A stretch of DNA of 64,000 nucleotides, taken from the NCBI RefSeq assembly GCF_014489615.1, contig NZ_CP060825.1:5502001-5566000 (forward strand), in the 5' to 3' direction. The position numbers were made by a program, and so were the translations under genes. Of this stretch, positions 55,862-64,000 are shown in pieces (position 1 is the stretch's first letter; each line of letters begins with the position of its first letter). Under the pieces are notes generated by a model. The model was not told the DNA's origin. It saw nothing but the letters and a program-made list of their open reading frames with translations, and made no database searches. This DNA comes from Streptomyces genisteinicus (GTDB lineage: Bacteria; Actinomycetota; Actinomycetes; Streptomycetales; Streptomycetaceae).

Positions 55862-56641
55862 TCAGGCCAGGTGGGCCGTCGTCACCAGCGTGAGGAGCGC
55901 CCCTTCGGGATCGGCGACCGTCGCCTCCCGGCCCGCCGCGCCCGGCGCCGGCGGCCGGAGCACCTCGCCGCCCAGCCCGGTCACCAGCTCCGCCGCGGTG
56001 TCCACGTCGGCGACCTCGAAGGACGTCAGCCAGTGGGGGCCGCGCGGGCGCGGCAGCCGCGCACCGAGCCCGTGCACCGAGGCCACCGGCCGTCCGCCGA
56101 CGGAGAGCGTCAGCCGGTCCTCGCCGTCCTCGGGAGCGGCGGGACGGGCGTCGTGTCCGAAGACGACCTGGTAGAACTTGCCGACCGACGCGGTCTCCCG
56201 GGTGATCAGCTCGTGCCAGACGGGGGTTCCGGGGGTGCCCCGGACCGCGGTCCCGCCGTGCGCGCGCGCCTGCCAGGCGCCGAAGACCGCGCCCCCGGGG
56301 TCGGAGCCGATGATCACCCGGCCCGCCTCGCCCGCGTCCAGCGGACCGACCCCGATGGTGCCGCCGCAGCTCCGGATCGACTCGGCGGTCGCGTCGGCGT
56401 CCTCGGTGGCCAGGTACGGCGTCCAGGCGACGGGCAGATGACGGTCCCCGGGCAGGCGGCCCAGCCCCGCGACTTCCCTGCCGTCGAGCAGCGCGCGGAC
56501 GTACGGCCCCAGGTGCTGGGGGCCGGGCTCGTACTCCCAGCCGAACAGGTCCGCGTAGAACTCCTTGATCGCGTCAAGGCCGTGCACCATCAGGCTGACC
56601 CAGCAGGGTGCGCCGGGCGTGTGCCGAGTCGCCTCGGTCAT
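55862..56641 (-). CDS. VOC-superfamily (glyoxalase/bleomycin-resistance-like) protein
   Basis: 259 aa with two VOC domains: CWVSLMVHGLDAIKEFYADL and VWHELITRETASVGKFYQVV start the two halves; WLTSFEVADVDTAAELVTGL and EATVADPEGALLTLV end the second. Metal ligands are incomplete in the copies, so it may bind ligands rather than catalyse. The start is the ATG at 56641 with GAGGAGAG upstream. Substrate unknown. Confidence 0.87.
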   Translation of the reverse strand: MTEATRHTPGAPCWVSLMVHGLDAIKEFYADLFGWEYEPGPQHLGPYVRALLDGREVAGLGRLPGDRHLPVAWTPYLATEDADATAESIRSCGGTIGVGPLDAGEAGRVIIGSDPGGAVFGAWQARAHGGTAVRGTPGTPVWHELITRETASVGKFYQVVFGHDARPAAPEDGEDRLTLSVGGRPVASVHGLGARLPRPRGPHWLTSFEVADVDTAAELVTGLGGEVLRPPAPGAAGREATVADPEGALLTLVTTAHLA

Positions 56642-56891
56642 CGTCACTCTCTCCTCGGACCATCGTGGTGGCCGTGCAAGGGGACGGGCGCGCGTCGTAC
56701 CGGCCGATGTGCGCCCAAGGGCCCTCCCGGACGGAAGTCGTACGGTGCGGGGAGGGATACCGGCCGATGTTTTCACCACCTGACGCCCGTTGCGCCCAGG
56801 CCGCGCCGCATATGGCGGGTTCCCGCCGGAGGATGCCCGCTTTGGGCCGTCTCATCCGTTTCGGCGACCACGGGCCCGCGCACGGGTACGC

Positions 56892-56897
56892 GAGGAT
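56892..56897 (+). promoter_or_regulatory. Probable -10 element of the rhodanese gene
   Basis: GAGGAT ends 6 nt before the ATG at 56904; a leaderless transcript is likely. Confidence 0.45.
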
Positions 56898-56903
56898 GGC
56901 CGT

Positions 56904-57734
56904 ATGACACCCATCATCTCCGCCGCCGAACTCGCCGCCGAGCTCGCCGGCCCCACCCCGCCCGTGCTGCTGGACGTCCGCTACCGGCTCGGCGGCCCGC
57001 ACGGGCGGCCCGACTACGAGGCGGGGCACATCCCCGGCGCCGTCTTCGTCGACCTGGACGCGGAGCTGGCGGCACCGCCCGGGGACGGCGGGCGCCACCC
57101 CCTGCCGGACGTGGCGGCCTTCGGTGCCGCGATGCGCCGTGCCGGGGTCTCGGCGGGCACGCCCGTGGTGGCGTACGACGGCGACAAGGGCTGGGGCGCC
57201 GCTCGCGCCTGGTGGCTGCTGCGCTGGGCGGGCCACGCGCGGGTGCGGGTGCTCGACGGCGGCCTCGCCGCCTGGGACGGGCCGCTGGAGACCGCCGTCC
57301 CGGCGCCCGTGGAGGGCGACTTCACGCCCCGTCCGGGCGCGCTGCCCCTGCTGGACGCGGACGCCGCCGCGGCCGTCGCCCGCGACGGGCTGCTGCTGGA
57401 CGCCCGGGCGGGGGAGCGCTACCGCGGGGAGGTGGAGCCCATCGACCCGGTGGCGGGCCACATCCCCGGCGCGGTGTCGGCCCCGACCGGCGAGAACCTG
57501 GATGCCGAGGGCCGCTTCCTCGCGGCCGGTGATCTCGCCGCCCGCTTCTCGGCGCTCGGTGCGGGCCCGGACGGCCGCACCGTCGGTGTCTACTGCGGAT
57601 CGGGCGTGTCCGCCGCGCAGCAGGCGGTGGCGCTGGAGCTGGCGGGGTACGTCCCGGCCCTGTACGCGGGCTCCTGGTCCGAGTGGTCCGGCGACCCGGC
57701 CCGCCCGGTGGCGACGGGCCCCGACCCGTCCTGA
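56904..57734 (+). CDS. Sulfurtransferase with two rhodanese domains (thiosulfate/3-mercaptopyruvate type)
   Basis: 276 aa. The N-terminal domain is non-catalytic (LLDVRYRLGGPHGRPDYEAG, HIPGAVFVDLDAEL); the C-terminal domain carries the catalytic Cys in VYCGSGVSAAQQAV. The six-residue loop CGSGVS is of the mercaptopyruvate/thiosulfate sulfurtransferase class. Start ATG 56904 with no ribosome site. It is divergent from the VOC gene and convergent with sepH. Confidence 0.93.
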   Translation: MTPIISAAELAAELAGPTPPVLLDVRYRLGGPHGRPDYEAGHIPGAVFVDLDAELAAPPGDGGRHPLPDVAAFGAAMRRAGVSAGTPVVAYDGDKGWGAARAWWLLRWAGHARVRVLDGGLAAWDGPLETAVPAPVEGDFTPRPGALPLLDADAAAAVARDGLLLDARAGERYRGEVEPIDPVAGHIPGAVSAPTGENLDAEGRFLAAGDLAARFSALGAGPDGRTVGVYCGSGVSAAQQAVALELAGYVPALYAGSWSEWSGDPARPVATGPDPS

Positions 57735-57866
57735 CCCCGCACCCGCACGTCCCGCGCACGTACCCGCACTCGCGTCGGCGCCGCCGGCGCGGGTGCGAAC
57801 GTGACGCCTCGTCGCCGGAGGGCCGTGGAGCGCGCGGCGCCGGACGCGTCGGGATCACGGCGAACG

Positions 57867-57905
57867 CCCGGACCCCCGGCGCGGCGAGCGCGCCGGGGGT
57901 CCGGG
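57867..57905. terminator. Bidirectional terminator between rhodanese and sepH genes
   Basis: Perfect 16-bp stem (CCCGGACCCCCGGCGC and complement) with a 7-nt loop. Confidence 0.85.
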
Positions 57906-57924
57906 CTCAGGCGTGGTGTACCTG

Positions 57925-58962
57925 TCAGTCCTGCTTCTTGCGGCGGGTGCCGAAGACGATCTCGTCCCAGCTCGGCACCGCGGCCCGCCGGCCCGGCCGG
58001 ACCCCGTCCGCCTCCGCCTGGCGGTCCGTCGTGCCGGTGAGCCGGTCGCGGTGGCCCGCCACCGAGCGCGGCATGAGCACGTCGGCGTACGCCGATCCCG
58101 CGCCCGCCGAGGCAGCCGGTGCGACCGGCTCCTCCTCGGCCTCCGGCTCCGGCACCGGTTCGACGGCGGCCGGTTCGGCCGGGGCGGGACGCTCCGGGAC
58201 GACCATGTCGCCGCGGAAGCTCGGCACGGCCTCCAACAGGCTGGTCAGGGAGTCGCGTTCGCCGTCGTCGCTGTCGGCGGGCGGGGCCGGACGTTCGATC
58301 TGGCGGTCCAGGGCGCGGTCCAGCGGCCGGTCCCTGGGGAGCCGGGCGATGCGCGGGACGAACGGGAAGCTCGGTTCCTGGGCGATCGTGTCGTCGGTCT
58401 CGCCGATGAGCGCACGTGCCTCGTCGTCGACGGCCTGGACGAGCCGCCGGGGCGGGTCGTACGTCCAGCTCGCCGAGTGCGGCTCGCCCGCCACCCGGTA
58501 GACCAGCAGGACCTCCCAGGTGCCGTCGTCGCGGCGCCACGAGTCCCACTGGACGGTGTCCTTCTCGGCGCCGCGCAGCAGCAGCCGTTCCTGCACGGCT
58601 TCGCCGAGCTGGGGGCCCGCGTTCTCGCCGGGGCGGCGGACCGGGGTCTTGCGCGCGCGCTCCGCCATGAAGGCGCGTTCGGCGAGCACCGGTCCCTCGA
58701 AGCGGCGGACCCGCTCCACCGGGATGCCCGCGAGCTGTGCCACTTCCTCCGCGGACGCGCCCGCCCTTATGCGGGCCTGGATGTCGCGGGGGCGGAGGTG
58801 GCTCTCCACCTCGATCTCGATCTGCCCGAGACGGGCACGGTCGTTGCGCACGGCGGCGCGCAGCCGCTCATCGATCGGAAGCGTGTATTCCGTGCTGTCC
58901 GCAGCCTTGAGCACCAGTCGTGTGCCGTCGTTTGAGACGGCCACGACACGCAGTTCGGGCAT
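57925..58962 (-). CDS. sepH: Septation protein SepH (DUF3071)
   Basis: 345 aa. N-terminal DUF3071 (PELRVVAVSNDGTRLVLKAA, then the helix-turn-helix SAEEVAQLAGIPVERVRRFE) and a Pro/Glu/Ala-rich tail ending in VPSWDEIVFGTRRKKQD, the conserved C-terminal motif. SepH binds FtsZ and stimulates its assembly in Streptomyces and mycobacteria. Start ATG with GGGAGG 4 nt upstream. The upstream region holds an inverted repeat that could be a regulator site. Confidence 0.93.
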   Translation of the reverse strand: MPELRVVAVSNDGTRLVLKAADSTEYTLPIDERLRAAVRNDRARLGQIEIEVESHLRPRDIQARIRAGASAEEVAQLAGIPVERVRRFEGPVLAERAFMAERARKTPVRRPGENAGPQLGEAVQERLLLRGAEKDTVQWDSWRRDDGTWEVLLVYRVAGEPHSASWTYDPPRRLVQAVDDEARALIGETDDTIAQEPSFPFVPRIARLPRDRPLDRALDRQIERPAPPADSDDGERDSLTSLLEAVPSFRGDMVVPERPAPAEPAAVEPVPEPEAEEEPVAPAASAGAGSAYADVLMPRSVAGHRDRLTGTTDRQAEADGVRPGRRAAVPSWDEIVFGTRRKKQD

Positions 58963-59407
58963 GGGGACCTCCCGGGTGGTGCCTGCCGACGTCACCTGCG
59001 TCGCTGCTTCCGCTAGTCGAGTGTGGCCTGCCCGGGTGCAGCCTGCCACAACCTTGCCGAGTTGCCCGGCGTGTCGGGCACAGGCCCGTGGTCGCCGGTG
59101 TGGCACGGTGATCTGTTGGCCACTCAGAGTGAAGATGAATCACTCTCCGTGACAGAACTCCGCGCGATACCCCGGTGACGCCGGATCGAGCGCCGCATTC
59201 GGCCCCCTACCTGGGGAGCGATCGCCGCAAAAGCGATCGTGCCCAGGGTTCGCCACAGTACTCCATTCGGGCCATCCGGGTGGACTGCCGCGCCGCCGAA
59301 CTTCTCACCCGTGGCCCGGTGCTGAGCCCCGTACCGCCCCTGACCGGGTGTTGTGCTTCACAGAATCGGCGGAAGCGGAACTATCCCCTTCGCTCGCGGG
59401 TCACTAG
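58963..59407. other. sepH promoter region
   Basis: Contains an inverted repeat AGAGTGA-N7-TCACTCT (59126-59146) and two direct GCGATCG copies around 59218-59242. No convincing gene; the small ORF near 59175 has no family features. Confidence 0.45.
59126..59146. promoter_or_regulatory. Inverted repeat upstream of sepH
   Basis: Perfect 7-bp arms with a 7-nt spacer, about 165 bp from the sepH start. Confidence 0.4.
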
Positions 59408-60334
59408 ATGGTGCACGAAGGACAGATGGGTGGACAGAGGCGGGAGATGCATCACAAGCCGGATGACGGGACGAATCACCGTGAACGGACCGGGTCGGAG
59501 GGGACGGACGGGGCGAAGGCGGAGCGGCGGATCGAGCTGAGCGTGCCGCAGGTCGCCGGCAGCGTCCTCGCCGCCGTCACCGCCGCGATCCTCGCCTCCC
59601 AGCTCGGCGTCTACGGGACCATCGTCGGCGCGGGGGTGGTCAGCGTCGTGGCCACCTGCGGAGGTCCGCTGCTCCAGCACGTCTTCAAGAGAACCGGCGA
59701 GCAGCTGAAGGAGGCCACCGCCCACGCGCGGACCGGCGCTCCCGCGGCGCCTTCGCCGGCGGGCGCCTCCGCGGCGGACCCGGCCCGGCCGGCGCCCCGC
59801 CCGGGGGAGTTCGGGGCCCCGAGCACGTACGGCGCCAGGAGGCGGGGGTGGAAGCGGCCGGTGGCCGCGGCCGCCGTGGTCTTCGGCGTCGCCATGGGCG
59901 GGATCACCGTCTACGAGGTCGCCGCCGGCCAGGAGATCGGCGGAGGCACGGGCACCACGGTCGGCTCGGCCTTCCGCCCCGGCGGCGACGGCGCCGACCG
60001 CGGCGGGACCGGGCGTACGGACCCGGCGGACGAGCGGCCGGACCGCGACGGCCGCGACGGCGCCGGGACGGACGACGGGAGTACGGACGGCGGGGACCCG
60101 GACGGCGGCGCGTCACAGCCGTCGCCCGCGCCGTCGGCCGGCTCCGGCGACGGGACCGGGCCCGGCGACGGGGGCGCGTCCCCCGAGCCCTCCGGTGACG
60201 GCACGTCGCCGGCTCCGAGCCCGTCGTCCCCTGAGCCGGGGGCCACGACCCCCGCGCCCGGGACCTCCCCGAGCGGCGCGCCCTCGGACGGGGCCACGGC
60301 CCCCGGGGCCGGCGACGGCACCGGCGGCCGGTGA
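59408..60334 (+). CDS. Two-TM membrane protein with Gly/Ser/Pro-rich tail
   Basis: 308 aa. A charged N-terminus, a hydrophobic pair at about residues 47-90 (VLAAVTAAILASQLGVYGTI, VGAGVVSVVATCGG), another TM at about 155-175 (VAAAAVVFGVAMGGITVYEV), then 130 residues rich in Gly, Asp, Ser, Pro with GDG/PSPS blocks, probably exposed on the outside. The N-terminal part recalls Streptomyces proteins with this topology; function unknown. Starts at 59408, 59426 and 59446 are all possible; no clear ribosome site decides. Confidence 0.7.
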   Translation: MVHEGQMGGQRREMHHKPDDGTNHRERTGSEGTDGAKAERRIELSVPQVAGSVLAAVTAAILASQLGVYGTIVGAGVVSVVATCGGPLLQHVFKRTGEQLKEATAHARTGAPAAPSPAGASAADPARPAPRPGEFGAPSTYGARRRGWKRPVAAAAVVFGVAMGGITVYEVAAGQEIGGGTGTTVGSAFRPGGDGADRGGTGRTDPADERPDRDGRDGAGTDDGSTDGGDPDGGASQPSPAPSAGSGDGTGPGDGGASPEPSGDGTSPAPSPSSPEPGATTPAPGTSPSGAPSDGATAPGAGDGTGGR

Positions 60335-60353
60335 GGCCGCCGGGCGGGAGGCC

Positions 60354-61691
60354 TCAGTCGCCCAGCACCCTGCGGAGGTAGGCGTTCTGGAAGAGCCGGT
60401 CCGGGTCGAGGCGGTCGCGCAGCGCGGCGAACTCGCCGAACCGCGGGTACGCCTCCGCCAGGTAACCGGCGTCCCTGGTGTGGATCTTGCCCCAGTGGGG
60501 GCGGCCGCCGTGCGCGGTCATGATCCGCTCCACCGCCGAGAAGTACGCCCGGTAGGGCGTGCCCCGGTACATGTGCACCGCGATGTACGCGGTCTCCCGG
60601 CCCGAGGCCGTGGACAGGGCGATGTCGTCCGCGGGCGCGGTGCGCACCTCCACGGGGAAGCTGATCCGCAGCGGCGAACGCTCCACCATCGCCCGCAGTT
60701 CGCGCAGGGCCGCGACCGCCGCCTCGCGCGGGACGGCGTACTCCATCTCCACGAACCGCACGCGGCGCGGAGATGTGAAGACCTTGTAGGGGATGTCCGT
60801 GTACGTCCGCGCGGACAGGGCCCGGCTGGAGACACGGGCGATCGCGGGGATCGCGGCGGGCACCGCCCGGCCCAGCGAACAGGCGGCGTGGAAGGCCCCG
60901 TTGGAGAGCAGCTCGTCCTCGATCCAGCCCGTGACCCGGCCGGGAGGCGCGGCGGGCCCCGCGCTGCGGTTGTTGCGCTTGGTGTTGCAGTTGGCGGTGT
61001 GCGGGAACCAGTAGAACTCGAAGTGCTCGTTCTCCGCGTGCAGCGCGTCGAACTCGGAGAGGACCCGGTCGAACGGCATCGGCTCCTCGCGGGCCGTCAG
61101 CAGGAACACCGGCTCCACCGCGAACGTGATCGCGGAGACCACGCCCAGCGCCCCCAGGCCGATCCGGGCGGCCGCGAAGACCTCCGGGTTCTCCTTCTCG
61201 GAGCAGGTCAGCACCTCCCCGCCGGCCGTGACCAGTTCCAGACCCCTGATCTGCGCGGCGATCGAGGCCGATTCCCGGCCCGTGCCGTGGGTCCCCGTGG
61301 AGGTCGCGCCGGCGACGGTCTGCTCCATGATGTCGCCCATGTTGGTGAGCGACAGGCCCTCGCGGGCGAGAGCCTCGTTCAGCCGCTTCAGCGGAGTGCC
61401 GGACTCCACGGTGACCGTCATCGCCGACCGGTCCACGGACCGGATGCCGGTGAGCAGGTCGGGGCGTATCAGCACCCCGTCCGTGGCGGCCACCGCCGTG
61501 AACGAGTGCCCCGTCCCGACGGTCTTGACCCGCAGACCGTCCTCGGCGGCCCGGCGCACCTCCTCGGCCAGCTCGGCGACGGACGCCGGACGTGCCTCCC
61601 TGACCGGGGTGACGGAGACCGTCCCCGCCCAGTTACGCCACGTGCTCCGTGCGGTCCCCGGCCTTCCCGGCCTGCTCGCGGTCCTGCTCAC
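60354..61691 (-). CDS. FAD-linked sugar-1,4-lactone oxidase (D-arabinono/L-gulono-lactone type)
   Basis: 445 aa. FAD-binding PCMH domain at 20-190 (VGTGHSFTAVAATDGVLIRP, NMGDIMEQTVAGATSTGTHG) and an ALO C-terminal domain (HFEFYWFPHTANCNTKRNNR, HWGKIHTRDAGYL). The start is a GTG at 61691 with GGGAGGGG 4 nt upstream, inside the end of the MFS gene, so the two overlap by 59 nt. Oxidises an aldonolactone with oxygen; substrate uncertain. Confidence 0.9.
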   Translation of the reverse strand: MSRTASRPGRPGTARSTWRNWAGTVSVTPVREARPASVAELAEEVRRAAEDGLRVKTVGTGHSFTAVAATDGVLIRPDLLTGIRSVDRSAMTVTVESGTPLKRLNEALAREGLSLTNMGDIMEQTVAGATSTGTHGTGRESASIAAQIRGLELVTAGGEVLTCSEKENPEVFAAARIGLGALGVVSAITFAVEPVFLLTAREEPMPFDRVLSEFDALHAENEHFEFYWFPHTANCNTKRNNRSAGPAAPPGRVTGWIEDELLSNGAFHAACSLGRAVPAAIPAIARVSSRALSARTYTDIPYKVFTSPRRVRFVEMEYAVPREAAVAALRELRAMVERSPLRISFPVEVRTAPADDIALSTASGRETAYIAVHMYRGTPYRAYFSAVERIMTAHGGRPHWGKIHTRDAGYLAEAYPRFGEFAALRDRLDPDRLFQNAYLRRVLGD

Positions 61692-62892
61692 GCTGCCCCT
61701 CCCGCGTCGGCACCGGCCTGCGCAGCCGGCGGTAGCCCAGGAGCGCCACCAGGGCCGCGAACACTCCCGAGACCCCGGGCACCGCGGACCCCGCCGCCGC
61801 TCCGTGCGCGTCGACCACCCAGCCGGCGGCCGACGACCCGAGAGCCACACCGACCGCGAGTCCGGTACTGGTCCAGGACATGCCCTCGGTGAGCTTGCTG
61901 CGCGGTACGTGCGCTTCGACGAGGGCCATGGTGGTCACCATCGTCGGTGCGATGGCGAGACCCGCGACAAAGAGCGCCACGGCCAGGAACGGCAGGCTCC
62001 CGGCCAGTTGGAGGGGGATCATACTCACGGCCATGGCGCCCACGCCCAGCACCCACCGGCGCGAGGGGTCGCCCTTCAGGTGCAGGAGGCCGAAGACCGC
62101 CCCCGCGAGGCAGGAGCCCAGCGCGTAGACGGCGAGCACCCAGCTCGCCGCGGCCTTGCTGCCGACCTCCTCGGCGTAGGCGACCGTCACCACGTCCACC
62201 GCGCCGAAGATCGCGCCCGTCGCGACGAACGCGGCGACCAGCACCTGGAGACCGGGGGAGCGCAGCGCCGACCCCCCGGTGTGGTGCCCGGCCGGGTGCG
62301 GCCTCGGCTCGGTGGAGCGCTGAGCGGTCAGCCACCAGACGCCCACCGCCAGGAAGCCGGCCGCGAGCAGCGGCCCCGCCTCGGGGAACCACATCGTCGA
62401 CAGACCGATGGAGATGATGGGGCCGAAGATGAAGCAGACCTCGTCCACGATCGACTCGAACGAGTACGCCGTGTGCAGTTCCCGCGGCCGCCCCTGGTAG
62501 ATCGCCGCCCAGCGGGCGCGGGTCATCGCGCCGACGCTCGGCACGCAGCCGCCCATCGCCGTGAACACGAACAGGGTCCAGTCCGGGGCGCCCTGCTGCG
62601 CGCAGATCAGCAGGCCGGTGACGGCGAACAGCGCGATCAGCGTGGCCGGCCGCAGCACCCGGCGCTGCCCGTGCCGGTCGACCAGGCGGGAGATCTGCGG
62701 ACCGAGGACGGCGGCCGACAGGGCCAGCGTCGCGGTCAGCGTCCCCGCGAGCCCGTAGCGGCCGGTGATCTCGGAGACCATGGTCATGATGCCGATGCCC
62801 ATCATGGACAGCGGCATGCGGCCGAGCAGACCGGCTGCGGAGAACCCCACGGTGCCGGGGGCCGAGAAGATCGCGCGGTAAGGACTGGGCAA
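61633..62892 (-). CDS. MFS transporter
   Basis: 419 aa, 12 hydrophobic segments (for example GFLAVGVWWLTAQRS, LQVLVAAFVATGAIFGAV). The best start is a TTG at 62892 with GGAG 7 nt upstream; no ATG or GTG in a better place. It ends with a charged tail and overlaps the oxidase gene by 59 nt, indicating co-transcription. The substrate cannot be read; its partner suggests a sugar acid or lactone, but this is inference. Confidence 0.82.
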   Translation of the reverse strand: MPSPYRAIFSAPGTVGFSAAGLLGRMPLSMMGIGIMTMVSEITGRYGLAGTLTATLALSAAVLGPQISRLVDRHGQRRVLRPATLIALFAVTGLLICAQQGAPDWTLFVFTAMGGCVPSVGAMTRARWAAIYQGRPRELHTAYSFESIVDEVCFIFGPIISIGLSTMWFPEAGPLLAAGFLAVGVWWLTAQRSTEPRPHPAGHHTGGSALRSPGLQVLVAAFVATGAIFGAVDVVTVAYAEEVGSKAAASWVLAVYALGSCLAGAVFGLLHLKGDPSRRWVLGVGAMAVSMIPLQLAGSLPFLAVALFVAGLAIAPTMVTTMALVEAHVPRSKLTEGMSWTSTGLAVGVALGSSAAGWVVDAHGAAAGSAVPGVSGVFAALVALLGYRRLRRPVPTREGQREQDREQAGKAGDRTEHVA

Positions 62893-63072
62893 GGGTGTCT
62901 CCGGTAATGCGTGCGGGCAGCCTTCACAGGTTACGCGCAGGATGTCCGCGGACGCACCGGGGTTTCGCACCGCCCCCGCGGGGGTCCTCGGCCCCCGCCG
63001 GCGGGTACGCGGCCGGGGGTTCCCCGGCCCGCACGGGGCGGGGCCTTGTCGGCTCCGCCGGGACCGGGGTGG

Positions 63073-63078
63073 CAGGAT
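63073..63078 (+). promoter_or_regulatory. Probable -10 element of the ferrochelatase gene
   Basis: CAGGAT ends 7 nt before the ATG at 63086; no ribosome site. Confidence 0.4.
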
Positions 63079-63085
63079 CGTCACC

Positions 63086-64000
63086 ATGTCCGATCTGCGT
63101 GATCCAGCGCCCTACGACGCTCTTCTGTTGCTCTCCTTCGGCGGCCCCGAGGGACCCGACGACGTCGTCCCGTTCCTCGAGAACGTGACCCGCGACCGGG
63201 GCATCCCCACCGAGCGCCTCAAGGAGGTGGGACAGCACTACTTCCTCTTCGGCGGCGTCAGCCCGATCAACGACCAGAACCGGGCGCTGCTGGACGCGCT
63301 GCGCAAGGACTTCGCGGACCACGCCCTCGACCTGCCGGTGTACTGGGGCAACCGCAACTGGGCCCCCTACCTGACGGACACCCTGCGCGAGATGACCGAG
63401 GCCGGGCACCGGCGCGTGGCGGTCCTCGCGACCAGCGCCTACGCCTCCTACTCCGGCTGCCGCCAGTACCGCGAGAACCTGGCCGACGCGATCGCCGCGC
63501 TCGAGGCGGAGGGCCTGCGCCCGCCGCGCGTGGACAAGCTGCGCCACTACTTCAACCACCCCGGCTTCGTCCGCCCGATGATCGAGGGCGTCCTCGCCTC
63601 GCTCGCGGAACTGCCCGAGGAGATCAGGGCCGGGGCGCACCTGGCGTTCACCACCCACTCCGTCCCCACCGCGGCCGCCGACACCTCCGGCCCCGAGGAG
63701 GAGCACGGGGAGGGCGGAGCCTACGTCCGCCAGCACCTGGAGGTCGCCCGTCTCGTGGCCGGCGCCGTCCGCGACGAGACGGGCATCGAGCACCCCTGGG
63801 AGCTCGTCTACCAGTCCCGCAGCGGAGCCCCCCACATCCCGTGGCTGGAACCCGACATCTGCGACCACCTCCAGACGCTCCACGACACCGGGGCGCCGGC
63901 CGCCGTCATGGTCCCCATCGGCTTCGTCTCGGACCACATGGAGGTCCTCTACGACCTCGACACCGAGGCCACCGCCAAGGCCGCCGAACTGGGGCTGCCC
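63086..64000 (+). CDS. hemH: Ferrochelatase (coproporphyrin type), 5' part
   Basis: 305 codons visible, stop beyond the window. LLLLSFGGPEGPDDVVPFLE and VLATSAYASYSGCRQYRENL match the CpfC/HemH fold; FTTHSVPTAA carries the metal-site His; GVSPINDQNRALLDALRKDF is typical; VMVPIGFVSDHMEVLYDLD carries the Glu. Inserts iron into coproporphyrin III in the actinobacterial heme pathway. From memory it follows the MFS gene in S. coelicolor. Confidence 0.95.
   Translation, partial: MSDLRDPAPYDALLLLSFGGPEGPDDVVPFLENVTRDRGIPTERLKEVGQHYFLFGGVSPINDQNRALLDALRKDFADHALDLPVYWGNRNWAPYLTDTLREMTEAGHRRVAVLATSAYASYSGCRQYRENLADAIAALEAEGLRPPRVDKLRHYFNHPGFVRPMIEGVLASLAELPEEIRAGAHLAFTTHSVPTAAADTSGPEEEHGEGGAYVRQHLEVARLVAGAVRDETGIEHPWELVYQSRSGAPHIPWLEPDICDHLQTLHDTGAPAAVMVPIGFVSDHMEVLYDLDTEATAKAAELGLP

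Noticed and set aside
59175..59540. Small ORF before the two-TM membrane protein
   Set aside because: Overlaps the real gene in another frame and has no recognisable features.

Overview
The window is 64 kb of very GC-rich chromosome (third codon positions almost always G or C) and reads as core chromosome of a Streptomyces species. The developmental genes whiH and sepH, the principal sigma gene hrdB with its lysine/alanine-rich N-terminus, a class II ribonucleotide reductase behind nrdR, and a DasR-type operator in front of ptsH all point there. From memory the gene order follows the Streptomyces coelicolor SCO5800-SCO5859 segment closely; I could not check this by alignment.

Layout. 1-2312: end of an NRPS-independent siderophore operon (acyltransferase fragment plus IucA/IucC synthetase). 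2366-9343: DNA maintenance and dNTP supply, with a DinG-type helicase, lexA (SOS box upstream) and divergent nrdR-nrdJ (two NrdR boxes 31 bp apart). 9592-13866: small enzymes (TerD, DUF1152, DUF4937, histidine phosphatase, ADP-ribosylglycohydrolase) separated by minisatellite-like repeats. 13998-16303: MFS exporter and divergent TetR regulator with two perfect operators. 16461-28063: rnhB, a proline-rich protein, a RecQ-type helicase fused to a phosphoribosyltransferase domain, DUF4192, a glycogen-debranching-like protein, a NUDIX regulator and a fused ABC transporter. A perfect palindrome made of two opposed DnaA boxes lies in front of the helicase. 28223-31005: whiH, preceded by a WhiG-like promoter, and hrdB.

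31162-43867: secreted trypsin, small zinc-ribbon protein, parE, DUF485/acetate-type symporter with a convergent CitA/CitB-like two-component system, a CobW GTPase, a 181-bp MITE-like element and parC. 44049-49508: two M16 peptidases, an M23 peptidase under a c-di-AMP (ydaO-type) riboswitch, a GntR regulator and ptsH with a dre site. 49673-57734: a large acetyltransferase/acyl-CoA-synthetase fusion, DUF5998, a nucleotide pyrophosphatase-like protein, tdk, a VOC protein and a rhodanese. 57925-64000: sepH, a two-helix membrane protein, a sugar-lactone oxidase overlapping an MFS gene, and the start of ferrochelatase.

Two themes recur. At least eight genes appear to be leaderless, with a -10-like hexamer ending 6-9 nt before the start codon. 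Several genes (DUF4937, ADP-ribosylglycohydrolase, tdk) end inside short tandem repeats, so their C-termini are probably evolving by repeat slippage. No tRNA, rRNA, CRISPR array, prophage or complete insertion sequence was recognised.
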